A stretch of DNA of 59,088 bases from Nonomuraea zeae. Its GTDB lineage: Bacteria; Actinomycetota; Actinomycetes; Streptosporangiales; Streptosporangiaceae. The notes under the pieces are model-generated. The model was given only the letters and a program-made list of their open reading frames with translations. It had not been told where the DNA came from and did not search any database. The stretch is taken from positions 1 to 59,088 of the forward strand of contig NZ_VCKX01000039.1 in the NCBI RefSeq assembly GCF_005889725.1. The letters run 5' to 3'. A program made the translations under genes and the position numbers. Below, piece after piece: positions 9,629 to 19,115 of this stretch; position 1 is the stretch's first letter; each line of letters opens with the position of its first letter.

Positions 9629-10594
9629 GTGAGTGCCTTTGACCTTCCCTGGCTCGTCGCCGACATCGGGGGGACCAACGCCCGATTCGGCCTGGTCACC
9701 TCGCTGGGAGCGCGGCCGTCGAACGTCGCGGTCCTGGCCGGGGCCGACTACGCCACCCTCCCCGAAGCCGTAGCCGCTTATCTCGCCGAACACGCGGGCG
9801 GAGTGCGACCGGGGGCGGCCTGCCTGGCCGTGGCGGGGCCGATCGACGGCGACTGCTACCGGCTCACGAACTCGACGTGGGCCGGGTCCGTACGCGATCT
9901 CGACGTGCCGTACGTCCGCCTGCTCAACGACTTCGAAGCGCTGGCCGTGTCGCTGCCCCACCTGGAGGGCGACGACCTGGTGTCGCTGGGCGGTCCGGAG
10001 CCCGGCCACGGGGTCAAGGCCGTGCTGGGTCCCGGGACCGGGCTCGGCGTGGGCGGGCTGGCGCCCGCCGAGCAGGGCTGGACGCCGATCCCCGGCGAGG
10101 GCGGGCACGTCACGGTGCCGATCGTCGAGCCGCGGGAGCTGGAGATCGTCCAGGCGCTGCAGTCGCAGGGGCTGCCGCACGTGGTGGCCGAGCACGTGCT
10201 GTCCGGGCCGGGCCTGGTCCGGCTGCACCGGGCGCTGGCGCAGGTCAACGGGGTCAGCGCGCCCGAGCTGACCGCCTCCGACATCGTGGCCAGGCTGGAC
10301 GACTCGCTGTGCGCGGAGACGGTCGAGGTGTTCTGCGGGATGCTGGGCAGCTTCGCCGGGAACGTGGCGCTGACGCTCGGCGCGCGGGGTGGGGTCTACC
10401 TGGGCGGCGGAGTGCTGCCACGTATCGTGGAACGCGTGCGCACCAGTGGCTTCCGTTCGCGGTTCGCCACCAATCCCGACATGGCCGATTATCTGGCGGC
10501 CATCGGGACCGTGCTGATCGTCGCGCCCCAACCGGCGCTGACCGGCGCGGCCGCCTGGCTGAGCCAGCGGGCCAGCTCCGAGCTGGTGAGCTGA
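9629..10594 (+). CDS. glk: Glucokinase, Glk type (COG0837-like)
   Basis: 321 aa. It phosphorylates glucose with ATP to glucose 6-phosphate, supplying Zwf. The phosphate-1 motif [13 protein letters not shown] is at the N-terminus, LLNDFEALA carries the catalytic Asp, and [13 protein letters not shown] and GEGGHV complete the sugar- and ATP-binding signatures. This is the E. coli-type Glk family, not the ROK-type glucokinase usual in streptomycetes. GTG at 9629 has GGAGG at 9618-9622. A 151-bp gap separates it from edd; I see no gene in that gap, and it could contain an internal promoter. Confidence 0.93.
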   Translation: MSAFDLPWLVADIGGTNARFGLVTSLGARPSNVAVLAGADYATLPEAVAAYLAEHAGGVRPGAACLAVAGPIDGDCYRLTNSTWAGSVRDLDVPYVRLLNDFEALAVSLPHLEGDDLVSLGGPEPGHGVKAVLGPGTGLGVGGLAPAEQGWTPIPGEGGHVTVPIVEPRELEIVQALQSQGLPHVVAEHVLSGPGLVRLHRALAQVNGVSAPELTASDIVARLDDSLCAETVEVFCGMLGSFAGNVALTLGARGGVYLGGGVLPRIVERVRTSGFRSRFATNPDMADYLAAIGTVLIVAPQPALTGAAAWLSQRASSELVS

Positions 10595-10663
10595 CAAACG
10601 GCTGTCCCGACGGCCCCGAATACTGAACGGCCCCTTGTCCGGGGCCGATGAGGAGAAGGATTC

Positions 10664-11275
10664 ATGAGCCTGCTCGATCTCGCCCCAGTGATCCCCGTCG
10701 TGGTGATCGAGGACGTCGAGACCGCCGTCCCGCTGGCCCGCGCGCTGGTCGCCGGGGGCCTGCCGGTCATCGAGGTGACCCTGCGCACCCCGGCGGCGCG
10801 CGAGGCCATCGCCAGGATCGCCGACGAGGTCCCGGAGGCCACCGTGGGCGCGGGGACGATCCGCACCAGCGACGACATCTCGGCGTCCGTGGCGGCGGGG
10901 GCCAAGTTCCTGGTCTCGCCCGGCACGACCCTGTCGCTGGTCGAGGCGCTCGACTCCAGCGGCGTCCCGTACCTGCCGGGCGCCGCCACCGTGTCGGAGG
11001 TGATGGCGCTGGCCGAGCGGGGTATCAAGGAGCTGAAGTTCTTCCCCGCCGAGGCCGCAGGCGGCGTCCCCTACCTGAAGTCGATGGGCGGGCCGCTGCC
11101 GGACCTGCGGTTCTGCCCCACGGGCGGGATCAAGGTGACCACCGCCCCGGACTATCTGGCGCTGCCGAACGTGGGCTGCGTCGGCGGCACCTGGCTGACC
11201 CCGGCCGACGCCCTCGCGGCGGGCGACTGGGGCCGCGTCGAGAAGCTGGCGTCGGAGGCCGCCGCGCTGCGCTGA
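10664..11275 (+). CDS. eda: KDPG aldolase
   Basis: 203 aa, the usual length. It cleaves KDPG to pyruvate and glyceraldehyde 3-phosphate, completing the pathway begun by zwf and edd. The class I aldolase signatures are present: IEVTLRTP with the general-acid/base Glu at residue 37, and LKFFPAE with the Schiff-base Lys at residue 125. The ATG at 10664 follows GAGGAGAAGG. It is the last gene of the operon and converges on the LysR gene. A second, diverged member of the same family is at 22858-23478. Confidence 0.95.
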   Translation: MSLLDLAPVIPVVVIEDVETAVPLARALVAGGLPVIEVTLRTPAAREAIARIADEVPEATVGAGTIRTSDDISASVAAGAKFLVSPGTTLSLVEALDSSGVPYLPGAATVSEVMALAERGIKELKFFPAEAAGGVPYLKSMGGPLPDLRFCPTGGIKVTTAPDYLALPNVGCVGGTWLTPADALAAGDWGRVEKLASEAAALR

Positions 11276-11281
11276 TCCCGC

Positions 11282-11313
11282 GCGGCGTGCTCGGGGGCCC
11301 GCTCTCGCGCCGC
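11282..11313. terminator. Weak hairpin between eda and the LysR gene
   Basis: GCGGCG (11282-11287) and CGCCGC (11308-11313) can pair across a 20-nt GC-rich loop between two convergent genes. There is no T-run. Position is the main support. Confidence 0.3.
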
Positions 11314-11321
11314 CGGACCGG

Positions 11322-12230
11322 TCAGCTCCAGATCGACACGTGCACCGGCGGGCGGAAGCGGCTGCGCGGGATGCCGTCGTCCGGGGTGCGCATGATCTGG
11401 GTGGCCGCCGGGGTGGTGAGGAAGTCCAGGAAGGTGCCGGCGGCGGCCGAGCGGGCCGAGGGCTCCAGGGTGGTGGCGTACCAGTAGGCGGGCAGCGGGG
11501 TGGCCGCGGTGTCGATGGCCACCAGCTCGCCCCTGCGTAACTGCGAGGCCACCAGGTGCGCCGTGGCGGGCGCGACCCCGGCGCCCTCGGCCGCCGCCTT
11601 CCACGCGGCCGTCTGGTTCGCGAAGACCCGCACCTGCGACTCCGGCACGCGCAGCAGCCGCAGCAGCCGGCTGGTGTCGCCGGCCGGGTCCGTGCCCGAT
11701 GGGCCGACCAGCCACTGGTCCCTGCGCCCGCGCGGGGAGCCGACCACGATGAGGTGGCAGCGCAGCACCGGCCGGCTCACCAGGCCCTCCTCGGCCGGCT
11801 GGGCGCCGAGCGCGACGTCGGCCAGCCGGCTGGCCAGCAGCAGCGGCATCTCGGCCGTCCCCGCCACGCCGGTGGAGGCGTCCACCGACTTGCGCTGCGT
11901 GAACAGGCACAGCAGCGGGCCCGCGACGTACTCGGCCAGGCCCGCGTCCATCACCACGTGCAGCCGGGCGGGGTGGCCGGGCTGGACGGCGGCGACCGCC
12001 TCCGCGCCGAGCGCGACGATCTGGGCGGCGATGCCGAGCAGCCGCCGCCCGCCCTCGGTCAGGACCATGCGGTCGCCGGACCGCGTCAGCAGCGGGTCAC
12101 CGAGGTGCTTGCGGAGCTGGGCCAGCGACTGGGAGACCGCGGGCTCGCTCACGCCGAGCGCCCGCGCCGCGGCCTTGACCGAGCCCAGGCGGGCGACGAA
12201 AACGAACGCGCCGAGCTGGCTGAGTGTCAC
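11322..12230 (-). CDS. LysR-family regulator, probably of the cox operon
   Basis: 302 aa. The N-terminal helix-turn-helix (VKAAARALGVSEPAVSQSLAQLRKHLG) is typical of the family, followed by a periplasmic-binding-protein-like effector domain. The GTG start at 12230 lies 86 bp from coxM on the opposite strand, the classic arrangement for a LysR activator and its target. Its effector domain is somewhat divergent. The intergenic region carries two dyads (12259-12272 and 12281-12292). Regulation of CO dehydrogenase by this protein is an inference from position. Confidence 0.85.
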   Translation of the reverse strand: MTLSQLGAFVFVARLGSVKAAARALGVSEPAVSQSLAQLRKHLGDPLLTRSGDRMVLTEGGRRLLGIAAQIVALGAEAVAAVQPGHPARLHVVMDAGLAEYVAGPLLCLFTQRKSVDASTGVAGTAEMPLLLASRLADVALGAQPAEEGLVSRPVLRCHLIVVGSPRGRRDQWLVGPSGTDPAGDTSRLLRLLRVPESQVRVFANQTAAWKAAAEGAGVAPATAHLVASQLRRGELVAIDTAATPLPAYWYATTLEPSARSAAAGTFLDFLTTPAATQIMRTPDDGIPRSRFRPPVHVSIWS

Positions 12231-12258
12231 CCCACATTCTTAGTTCGCCGGACCGCAT

Positions 12259-12292
12259 TAAGGAATCCCTTATTTGCGGATTGTCGCGACAA
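12259..12292. promoter_or_regulatory. Two dyads between LysR gene and coxM
   Basis: TAAGG-AATC-CCTTA spans 12259-12272, and the perfect 12-bp palindrome TTGTCGCGACAA spans 12281-12292. Both are in the 86-bp gap between the divergent LysR and coxM starts. They are candidate recognition and activation sites. Confidence 0.5.
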
Positions 12293-12316
12293 ATCGGATG
12301 ACAGCAATGTGCAGTC

Positions 12317-13177
12317 ATGCAGGTTCCCGCGAGGTTCGAATACGAGAGAGCCGACAGCGTGCCGCACGCGATCGAGCTCCTCGAGCGGTACGGTCCCGAC
12401 GCCAGGATCGTCGCAGGTGGACACAGCCTCATCCCGATGATGAAGCTGCGCCTGGCCCAGCCCGAGGCACTGATCGACATCAACGGCCTGTCCGAGCTCG
12501 GCCAGATCTCCGTCGACGGCGACGAGCTGGTCATCGGCGCGCTGGTACGGCACACAGAGCTGCTCGGCAGCACCACCGCCACCGACCTTTTCCCGATATT
12601 TCGTGACGCGGAGCGAGTTATTGCCGATCCGATAGTCAGAAATCGGGGGACCGTAGGTGGCTCGCTCTGCCAGGGCGACCCTTCGGAGGATTTGTCGGCC
12701 GTCTTCTCCGCGCTGCGGGCCTCGGCGGTCATCCAGGGCCCGGGCGGGACGCGCACCGTGCCGATCAGGCAGTTCCACGAGGGCCCGTACGAGACCGCCG
12801 TCCAGCCGGGCGAGCTGCTGCTCCAGCTCCGCGTGCCGGTGGTGGCGGGCACGGGCAGCGCGTACGAGAAGGTCGAGCGGCGCGTCGGCGACTGGCCGGT
12901 GGCGGCGGCGGGCGCGGTCCTCAGCGTCCAGGACGGCGTGATCACCCGGGCGGGCATCGGCCTGACCGCGGTCGGCGCCGAGCACTTCTGCGCCCCCGAG
13001 GCCGAGACGTATCTGAACGGCAGGCCGCCCGGTGACGAGGCGTTCGCGGAGGCGGCCAGGATCGCCGCCGAGCACTGCGACCCGCACGCCGACCAGCGCG
13101 GGCCCGCCGACTACAAGCGCCACCTGGCCGCCGAGCTGACCCGGCGGGCGCTGGCCAGGGCAGCAGGGAGGATCTGA
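12317..13177 (+). CDS. coxM: Aerobic CO dehydrogenase, medium FAD subunit
   Basis: 286 aa. The FAD-binding subunit of the molybdenum CO dehydrogenase passes electrons from the iron-sulfur subunit to the quinone pool. The two FAD motifs of CoxM are visible: AGGHS in RIVAGGHSLIPMMKLRL and TVGGS in RNRGTVGGSLCQGDPSED, followed by a C-terminal CO-dehydrogenase flavoprotein domain. ATG 12317 is the first gene of a tight operon; one base separates its stop from coxS. Order M-S-L matches known form I clusters. Confidence 0.93.
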   Translation: MQVPARFEYERADSVPHAIELLERYGPDARIVAGGHSLIPMMKLRLAQPEALIDINGLSELGQISVDGDELVIGALVRHTELLGSTTATDLFPIFRDAERVIADPIVRNRGTVGGSLCQGDPSEDLSAVFSALRASAVIQGPGGTRTVPIRQFHEGPYETAVQPGELLLQLRVPVVAGTGSAYEKVERRVGDWPVAAAGAVLSVQDGVITRAGIGLTAVGAEHFCAPEAETYLNGRPPGDEAFAEAARIAAEHCDPHADQRGPADYKRHLAAELTRRALARAAGRI

Positions 13178-13178
13178 C

Positions 13179-13642
13179 ATGCGCATCACGGTCTCCGTGA
13201 ACGGGCAGCCGTACACCAGGGACGTCGAGCCGCGGCTGCTGCTCGTGCACTTCCTGCGCGACGAGCTGGACCTGACCGGCACCCACTGGGGCTGCGACAC
13301 CTCCAACTGCGGCGTCTGCACGGTGCGGCTCGACGGCGTGCCCGTCAAGTCGTGCACCGTGCTCGCCGTCATGGCCGACGGGCACGAGGTGACCACGGTC
13401 GAGGGCCTGGAGCGCGACGGCGAGCTGGACGCGGTGCAGAAGGGGTTCGTGGAGTGCCACGGGCTGCAGTGCGGGTTCTGCACGCCGGGCATGCTGCTGA
13501 CCGCACGCGCGCTGCTCGACCGCGTGCCCGACCCCGACGAGGGCCAGATCCGCGAGGCCATCTCCGGGCAGCTCTGCCGGTGCACCGGCTACGAGAACAT
13601 CGTCCGTTCCATTCGCTGGGCAGCCGAACTGGAGTCGAAATC

Positions 13643-13646
<4 letters not shown>
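13179..13646 (+). CDS. coxS: Aerobic CO dehydrogenase, small 2Fe-2S subunit
   Basis: 155 aa. It carries both [2Fe-2S] clusters. The N-terminal plant-ferredoxin-type cluster is bound by GCDTSNCGVC and a following Cys (VKSC); the C-terminal helical domain has CGFCTPGM and CRCTGYENI. All eight cluster cysteines are present. Its stop codon overlaps the coxL start (ATGA), which indicates coupled translation of the two subunits. Confidence 0.95.
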
Positions 13647-15987
<2,341 letters not shown>

Positions 15988-15991
<4 letters not shown>

Positions 15992-16758
15992 CCGAGTTCA
16001 TCGGCATGCCGGCGCCCCGTCCCCGCCCTCGCGGCGGGGCGCCGGTGGCGGTGGCAGTGGCGGTGGCGGACCTGGAGGCCAGGCTCGCGGCGCTGCGGTC
16101 GCGGCGGGAGCCGTACGTGCTGGCCCCCGTCGTGCGGGCGCAGCGGCCGACCAGCGCCAAGGCGGGCGACCGCGCGCTGGTGCTGCCCGACGGGACGATC
16201 GAGGGGTTCGTCGGCGGCGTGTGCGCAACCGACACCGTGCGCGCGCAGAGCCTGCGCCTGCTGCGGCACACCGGGCGGGCGACCCTGCTGCGGATCACCC
16301 CGGAGGCGGAGGCGCCGCACGAGGAGGACGGGCTGGTCGCGGTGGGCCAGCCGTGCCTGTCCGGCGGCACGCTGGAGATCTTCCTGGAGGCCGTGCTGCC
16401 GGCGTTGCTGGTCCACGTGTACGGCGACAGCCCCATCGCGCGCGCCTTCGCCTCGGTCGGCACGGCGATGGGCTACCAGGTCGAGTCGACCGCCGATCCG
16501 CTCGCCGCGGTCGCGGAGGACACCTCGGCCGTCCTCGTCGCCTCGCACGGCGTGGCCGAGGAGCCGGTCCTGCGCGACGCCCTGGCCAAGGGCGTGCCGT
16601 ACGTCGGGTTGATCGCCAGCCGCAAGCGCGGCGCGGCGGTGCTGGCACAGGTGGAGGGAGGCGAGCGCGTACATGTCCCAGCAGGTCTGGACATAGGAGC
16701 CAGAACGCCTGGTGAGGTGGCGGTTTCCGTGTTCGCGGAGATCATCGGTCTTCGCTGA
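15988..16758 (+). CDS. CoxF/XdhC-family molybdenum cofactor maturation protein
   Basis: 256 aa. XdhC/CoxF proteins bind and mature the molybdenum cofactor for insertion into enzymes such as CoxL. The N-terminal XdhC domain has the GGVC element in the position of the family's SGGC-like motif (FVGGVCATDTV). A Rossmann-like C-terminal domain follows (LLVHVYGDSPIARAFASVG, VLVASHG, GLIASRKRG). The GTG start overlaps the coxL stop (GTGA), making it the fourth gene of the operon. Its first ~15 residues are Pro/Arg-rich and variable. Confidence 0.85.
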
Positions 16759-16820
16759 GCAGGGGTATCGTGCGGGCGCGACCGGGTAGGCCAGGGGATG
16801 TAAAACCGCCGCCCCGGGAA

Positions 16821-16854
16821 GCTCCCTTCCGCTCCTCGGAAAGCGAAAGGGAGC
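16821..16854 (+). promoter_or_regulatory. Hairpin that buries the ribosome binding site of the IclR gene
   Basis: GCTCCCTT (16821-16828) pairs with AAGGGAGC (16847-16854), and CGCT (16830-16833) pairs with AGCG (16842-16845). Together they give a 12-bp stem with one C-A mismatch around an 8-nt loop. The 3' arm contains the Shine-Dalgarno AAGGGAG for the ATG at 16858. As RNA this would hide the ribosome binding site; as DNA it could be an operator. Confidence 0.6.
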
Positions 16855-16857
16855 GCA

Positions 16858-17649
16858 ATGCCGACGAGAACGGCCAGTCAGGAACAACCTCTCGACCTCG
16901 TCCGGGCGGCGACGCAGCCGGGCAGCCTGGAGCGCGGGATCGACCTGCTCATCGCGCTCGGGGCGGCCACCCGCCCGGTCACCCTGTCCCAGCTGTGCCG
17001 CAGCACCGGCCTGCCCAAGTCGACCGCGCACCGCCTCCTGGGCGTGCTGTGCTCGCGCGAGCTGGCCACGCGGACGGGCAACGCGTACCTGCCGGGTGAG
17101 CTGCTGGAGTCGATGGCCGCCAGCGCCCGCACCCGGGTGCCCGGCAGCCGCAGGGCGGTGCTCCCCTACCTGCTCTACCTGTACGAGACCACCCGGCAGA
17201 CGGTGAACCTGGCCGTGCCCGCGGGCCTGGAGACCCGTTACGTCGAGCGCCTGTACGGCCACAACCGGGTCGGCTCCCGCTCCGACGGCAGGGACCGGGC
17301 GCCGCTGCACTGCACGGCGACCGGAAAGACGCTGCTGGCCTTCGACCCGAAGCTGCGCCAGGAGCTGCTTGCGCGCGGCGGGTTCGAGCGGATGACGCGC
17401 CGGACGATCACCAGCCTGGCCGCCCTGGAGCGGGAGCTGGCCCAGGTCCGCAGGCACGGGGTGGCCTACGCGCAGGAGGAGTACACCGAGGGTGTGGCCT
17501 GCGTGGCCGCCCCGGTGTTCGGCCCGGGCGGCCGCGTCTGCATGTCGGTGGGCGTGGCCGCGCCCGCCTCGGCCGCGCCGCTGGCCAAGCTCGGCATCTC
17601 CGTGCGCGGCGCGGCGCAGGCCATCTCGGCGGCCCTGCTCGGCGCCTGA
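16858..17649 (+). CDS. IclR-family transcriptional regulator
   Basis: 263 aa. Residues 20-85 form the winged helix (LERGIDLLIALG, VTLSQLCRSTGLPKSTAHRLL) and residues 95-260 the IclR effector domain (HCTATGKTLLAF, the YAQEEYTEGVACVAAPVF stretch). The ATG at 16858 follows AAGGGAGCGCA, but that ribosome binding site is inside a strong inverted repeat. Two 17-bp palindromes (17652-17709) lie directly after the gene and before the P450-like gene at 17862, so it may control that downstream unit. The ligand is unknown. Confidence 0.88.
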   Translation: MPTRTASQEQPLDLVRAATQPGSLERGIDLLIALGAATRPVTLSQLCRSTGLPKSTAHRLLGVLCSRELATRTGNAYLPGELLESMAASARTRVPGSRRAVLPYLLYLYETTRQTVNLAVPAGLETRYVERLYGHNRVGSRSDGRDRAPLHCTATGKTLLAFDPKLRQELLARGGFERMTRRTITSLAALERELAQVRRHGVAYAQEEYTEGVACVAAPVFGPGGRVCMSVGVAAPASAAPLAKLGISVRGAAQAISAALLGA

Positions 17650-17651
17650 GC

Positions 17652-17709
17652 GTTCCGGCCACCGGAACACCTGTGAAGCACGTGACGGAAGTGTTCCGGT
17701 AACCGAAAC
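17652..17709. promoter_or_regulatory. Two copies of a GTTCCGG-N3-CCGGAAC palindrome
   Basis: GTTCCGGCCACCGGAAC at 17652-17668 is a perfect 7-bp-arm dyad. GTTCCGGTAACCGAAAC at 17693-17709 is the same with one mismatch in the right arm. Centres are 41 bp apart, about four helical turns. The pair lies between the IclR gene and the P450-like gene, 153 bp before the latter's start. Confidence 0.6.
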
Positions 17710-17861
17710 CTCGATTGCGAACGCGGCGGCACGGCGATCACCTTGGAATATGAACGTCCTTCCCGCTCCGGCCACCATGAAGACGCCCGCCACCCACCGG
17801 GGCCGGCCCCGGGCGGTCGCGAGTTCGCGGGCGCGGGCGGCCGGATCGCTGGAGGCCGCGC

Positions 17862-19004
17862 GTGCCTAGGGGCCTCCCCAGAGCCACCGCCTTCGAGAGC
17901 CTGCGCCTCGCCTCGGCCTTCATCCCGCCGGGCACCCCCCACATGACCCCGGGGCGCGACCTGCTGCGCTCCCGCTCGCTGCTGGCGAACCTCGAGGCCG
18001 AGTACGGCGGCCGTCCCGTGCTGATCCGCGTGCGCGGCGGCCAGGCGCTGCTGATCCTGTCCGGGCGCGACGCCCTGCGCGTGCTGGCGGGCGACGACGA
18101 CTCCTACGCGCCGGCCGGCCACGAGCGCGCCTTCGCGCTGCCGACCGACGTCCTGCGGCCGGGGTTCATCGAGATCGCCCGCGAGGAGGCGCAGGGCATG
18201 GTCGGCACGGTGGACCACGCCCGGCTGGGCGCCCGCTGGCAGCGCGTGGCCAGGCGCTGCGTCTACGGCGACGGCGCGGCCGGCGACGAGGAGCTCACCC
18301 GGCTGCTGGAGGGCGTCACCCGGGCCGGGCGGCGGCGGGCCCGGCGGCGCCAGGACCTCCTGTCCGGCCGCTACGACGCGCGGATCATCGACCACCTGCG
18401 CCGCGCGGAGCCGGGCAGCCTGGCGGGGCTGATCGCGGAGACCCCCGCTGAGGCCGAGTCGCGCGGGCTCATGCAGGCGGCGTTCTGGCTGATGGGCCTC
18501 GGCGTGGCCGCGACCGGGCTGATGCAGACGCTCGCCCTGCTCGCCGCCCACCCGGCCCACCGCAAGTCGGCCCGCGCCGACTGCGACTACCTGCGGGCCT
18601 GCCTGCGCGAGGCGCTGCGCCTGTGGCCGCCGGTGCCCGCGCTGTCGCGCGTCACCACCACGGAGACCTCCTGGTACGGCACCACCCTGCCCCCGGGCGT
18701 GACCGTGCTCGTGCCGCTCGCCACGCACCAGCGCAACCCGAGCCTGCCGTACGCCAACGCCTTCACCCCCGAGATCTGGCTGGACGGCACCGCGGCGGAG
18801 GAGTGGTGGGCCATGCCGGGCTGCGACGGCGTGCACCTGACGCTGGCCGTCGGCACGGCCTTCCTCGGCGGCCTGCTGCAGGCGGCCCGGCCCAAGCCGG
18901 TGGGGCGGGTGCTCTCCCCCCATCGCCCCCTGCCGCACACGCTCAACATGGCCACCCTGCGGGTGACGTTGCGTCCCGCGCGACGCCGGCCTGCTCAGGG
19001 CTAG
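17862..19004 (+). CDS. Divergent cytochrome P450-like protein
   Basis: 380 aa. It resembles a P450 in its C-terminal half: the K-helix ExxR is present in CLREALRLWPPVP, followed by a PERF-like region (SRVTTTETSWYGTTLPPG, NAFTPEIWLDG), and a candidate heme Cys with C-x-G-x-x-L in MPGCDGVHLTLA. It lacks the FxxGxxxC signature (Glu and Ala replace Phe and Gly) and the acid-Thr pair of the I helix (GLGVAATGLMQT). Heme binding or oxygen activation may therefore be altered or lost. The GTG start at 17862 has GGAGG at 17851-17855. Confidence 0.6.
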   Translation: MPRGLPRATAFESLRLASAFIPPGTPHMTPGRDLLRSRSLLANLEAEYGGRPVLIRVRGGQALLILSGRDALRVLAGDDDSYAPAGHERAFALPTDVLRPGFIEIAREEAQGMVGTVDHARLGARWQRVARRCVYGDGAAGDEELTRLLEGVTRAGRRRARRRQDLLSGRYDARIIDHLRRAEPGSLAGLIAETPAEAESRGLMQAAFWLMGLGVAATGLMQTLALLAAHPAHRKSARADCDYLRACLREALRLWPPVPALSRVTTTETSWYGTTLPPGVTVLVPLATHQRNPSLPYANAFTPEIWLDGTAAEEWWAMPGCDGVHLTLAVGTAFLGGLLQAARPKPVGRVLSPHRPLPHTLNMATLRVTLRPARRRPAQG

Positions 19005-19115
19005 TGGCCAACGGGCAGGCCCTTCCTCCGTTAGAGTCTGGGGTACAAACGGCATGCCGGGCGGCGGAACGGTTCGGGTTTCACGATAACGGGCCGGCGG
19101 GAGGATCGGTTCGGG

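Noticed and set aside
17751..17869. 39-codon frame overlapping the P450-like start
   Set aside because: It has no ribosome binding site and an Arg/Ala-rich sequence; a leader-peptide role cannot be supported.
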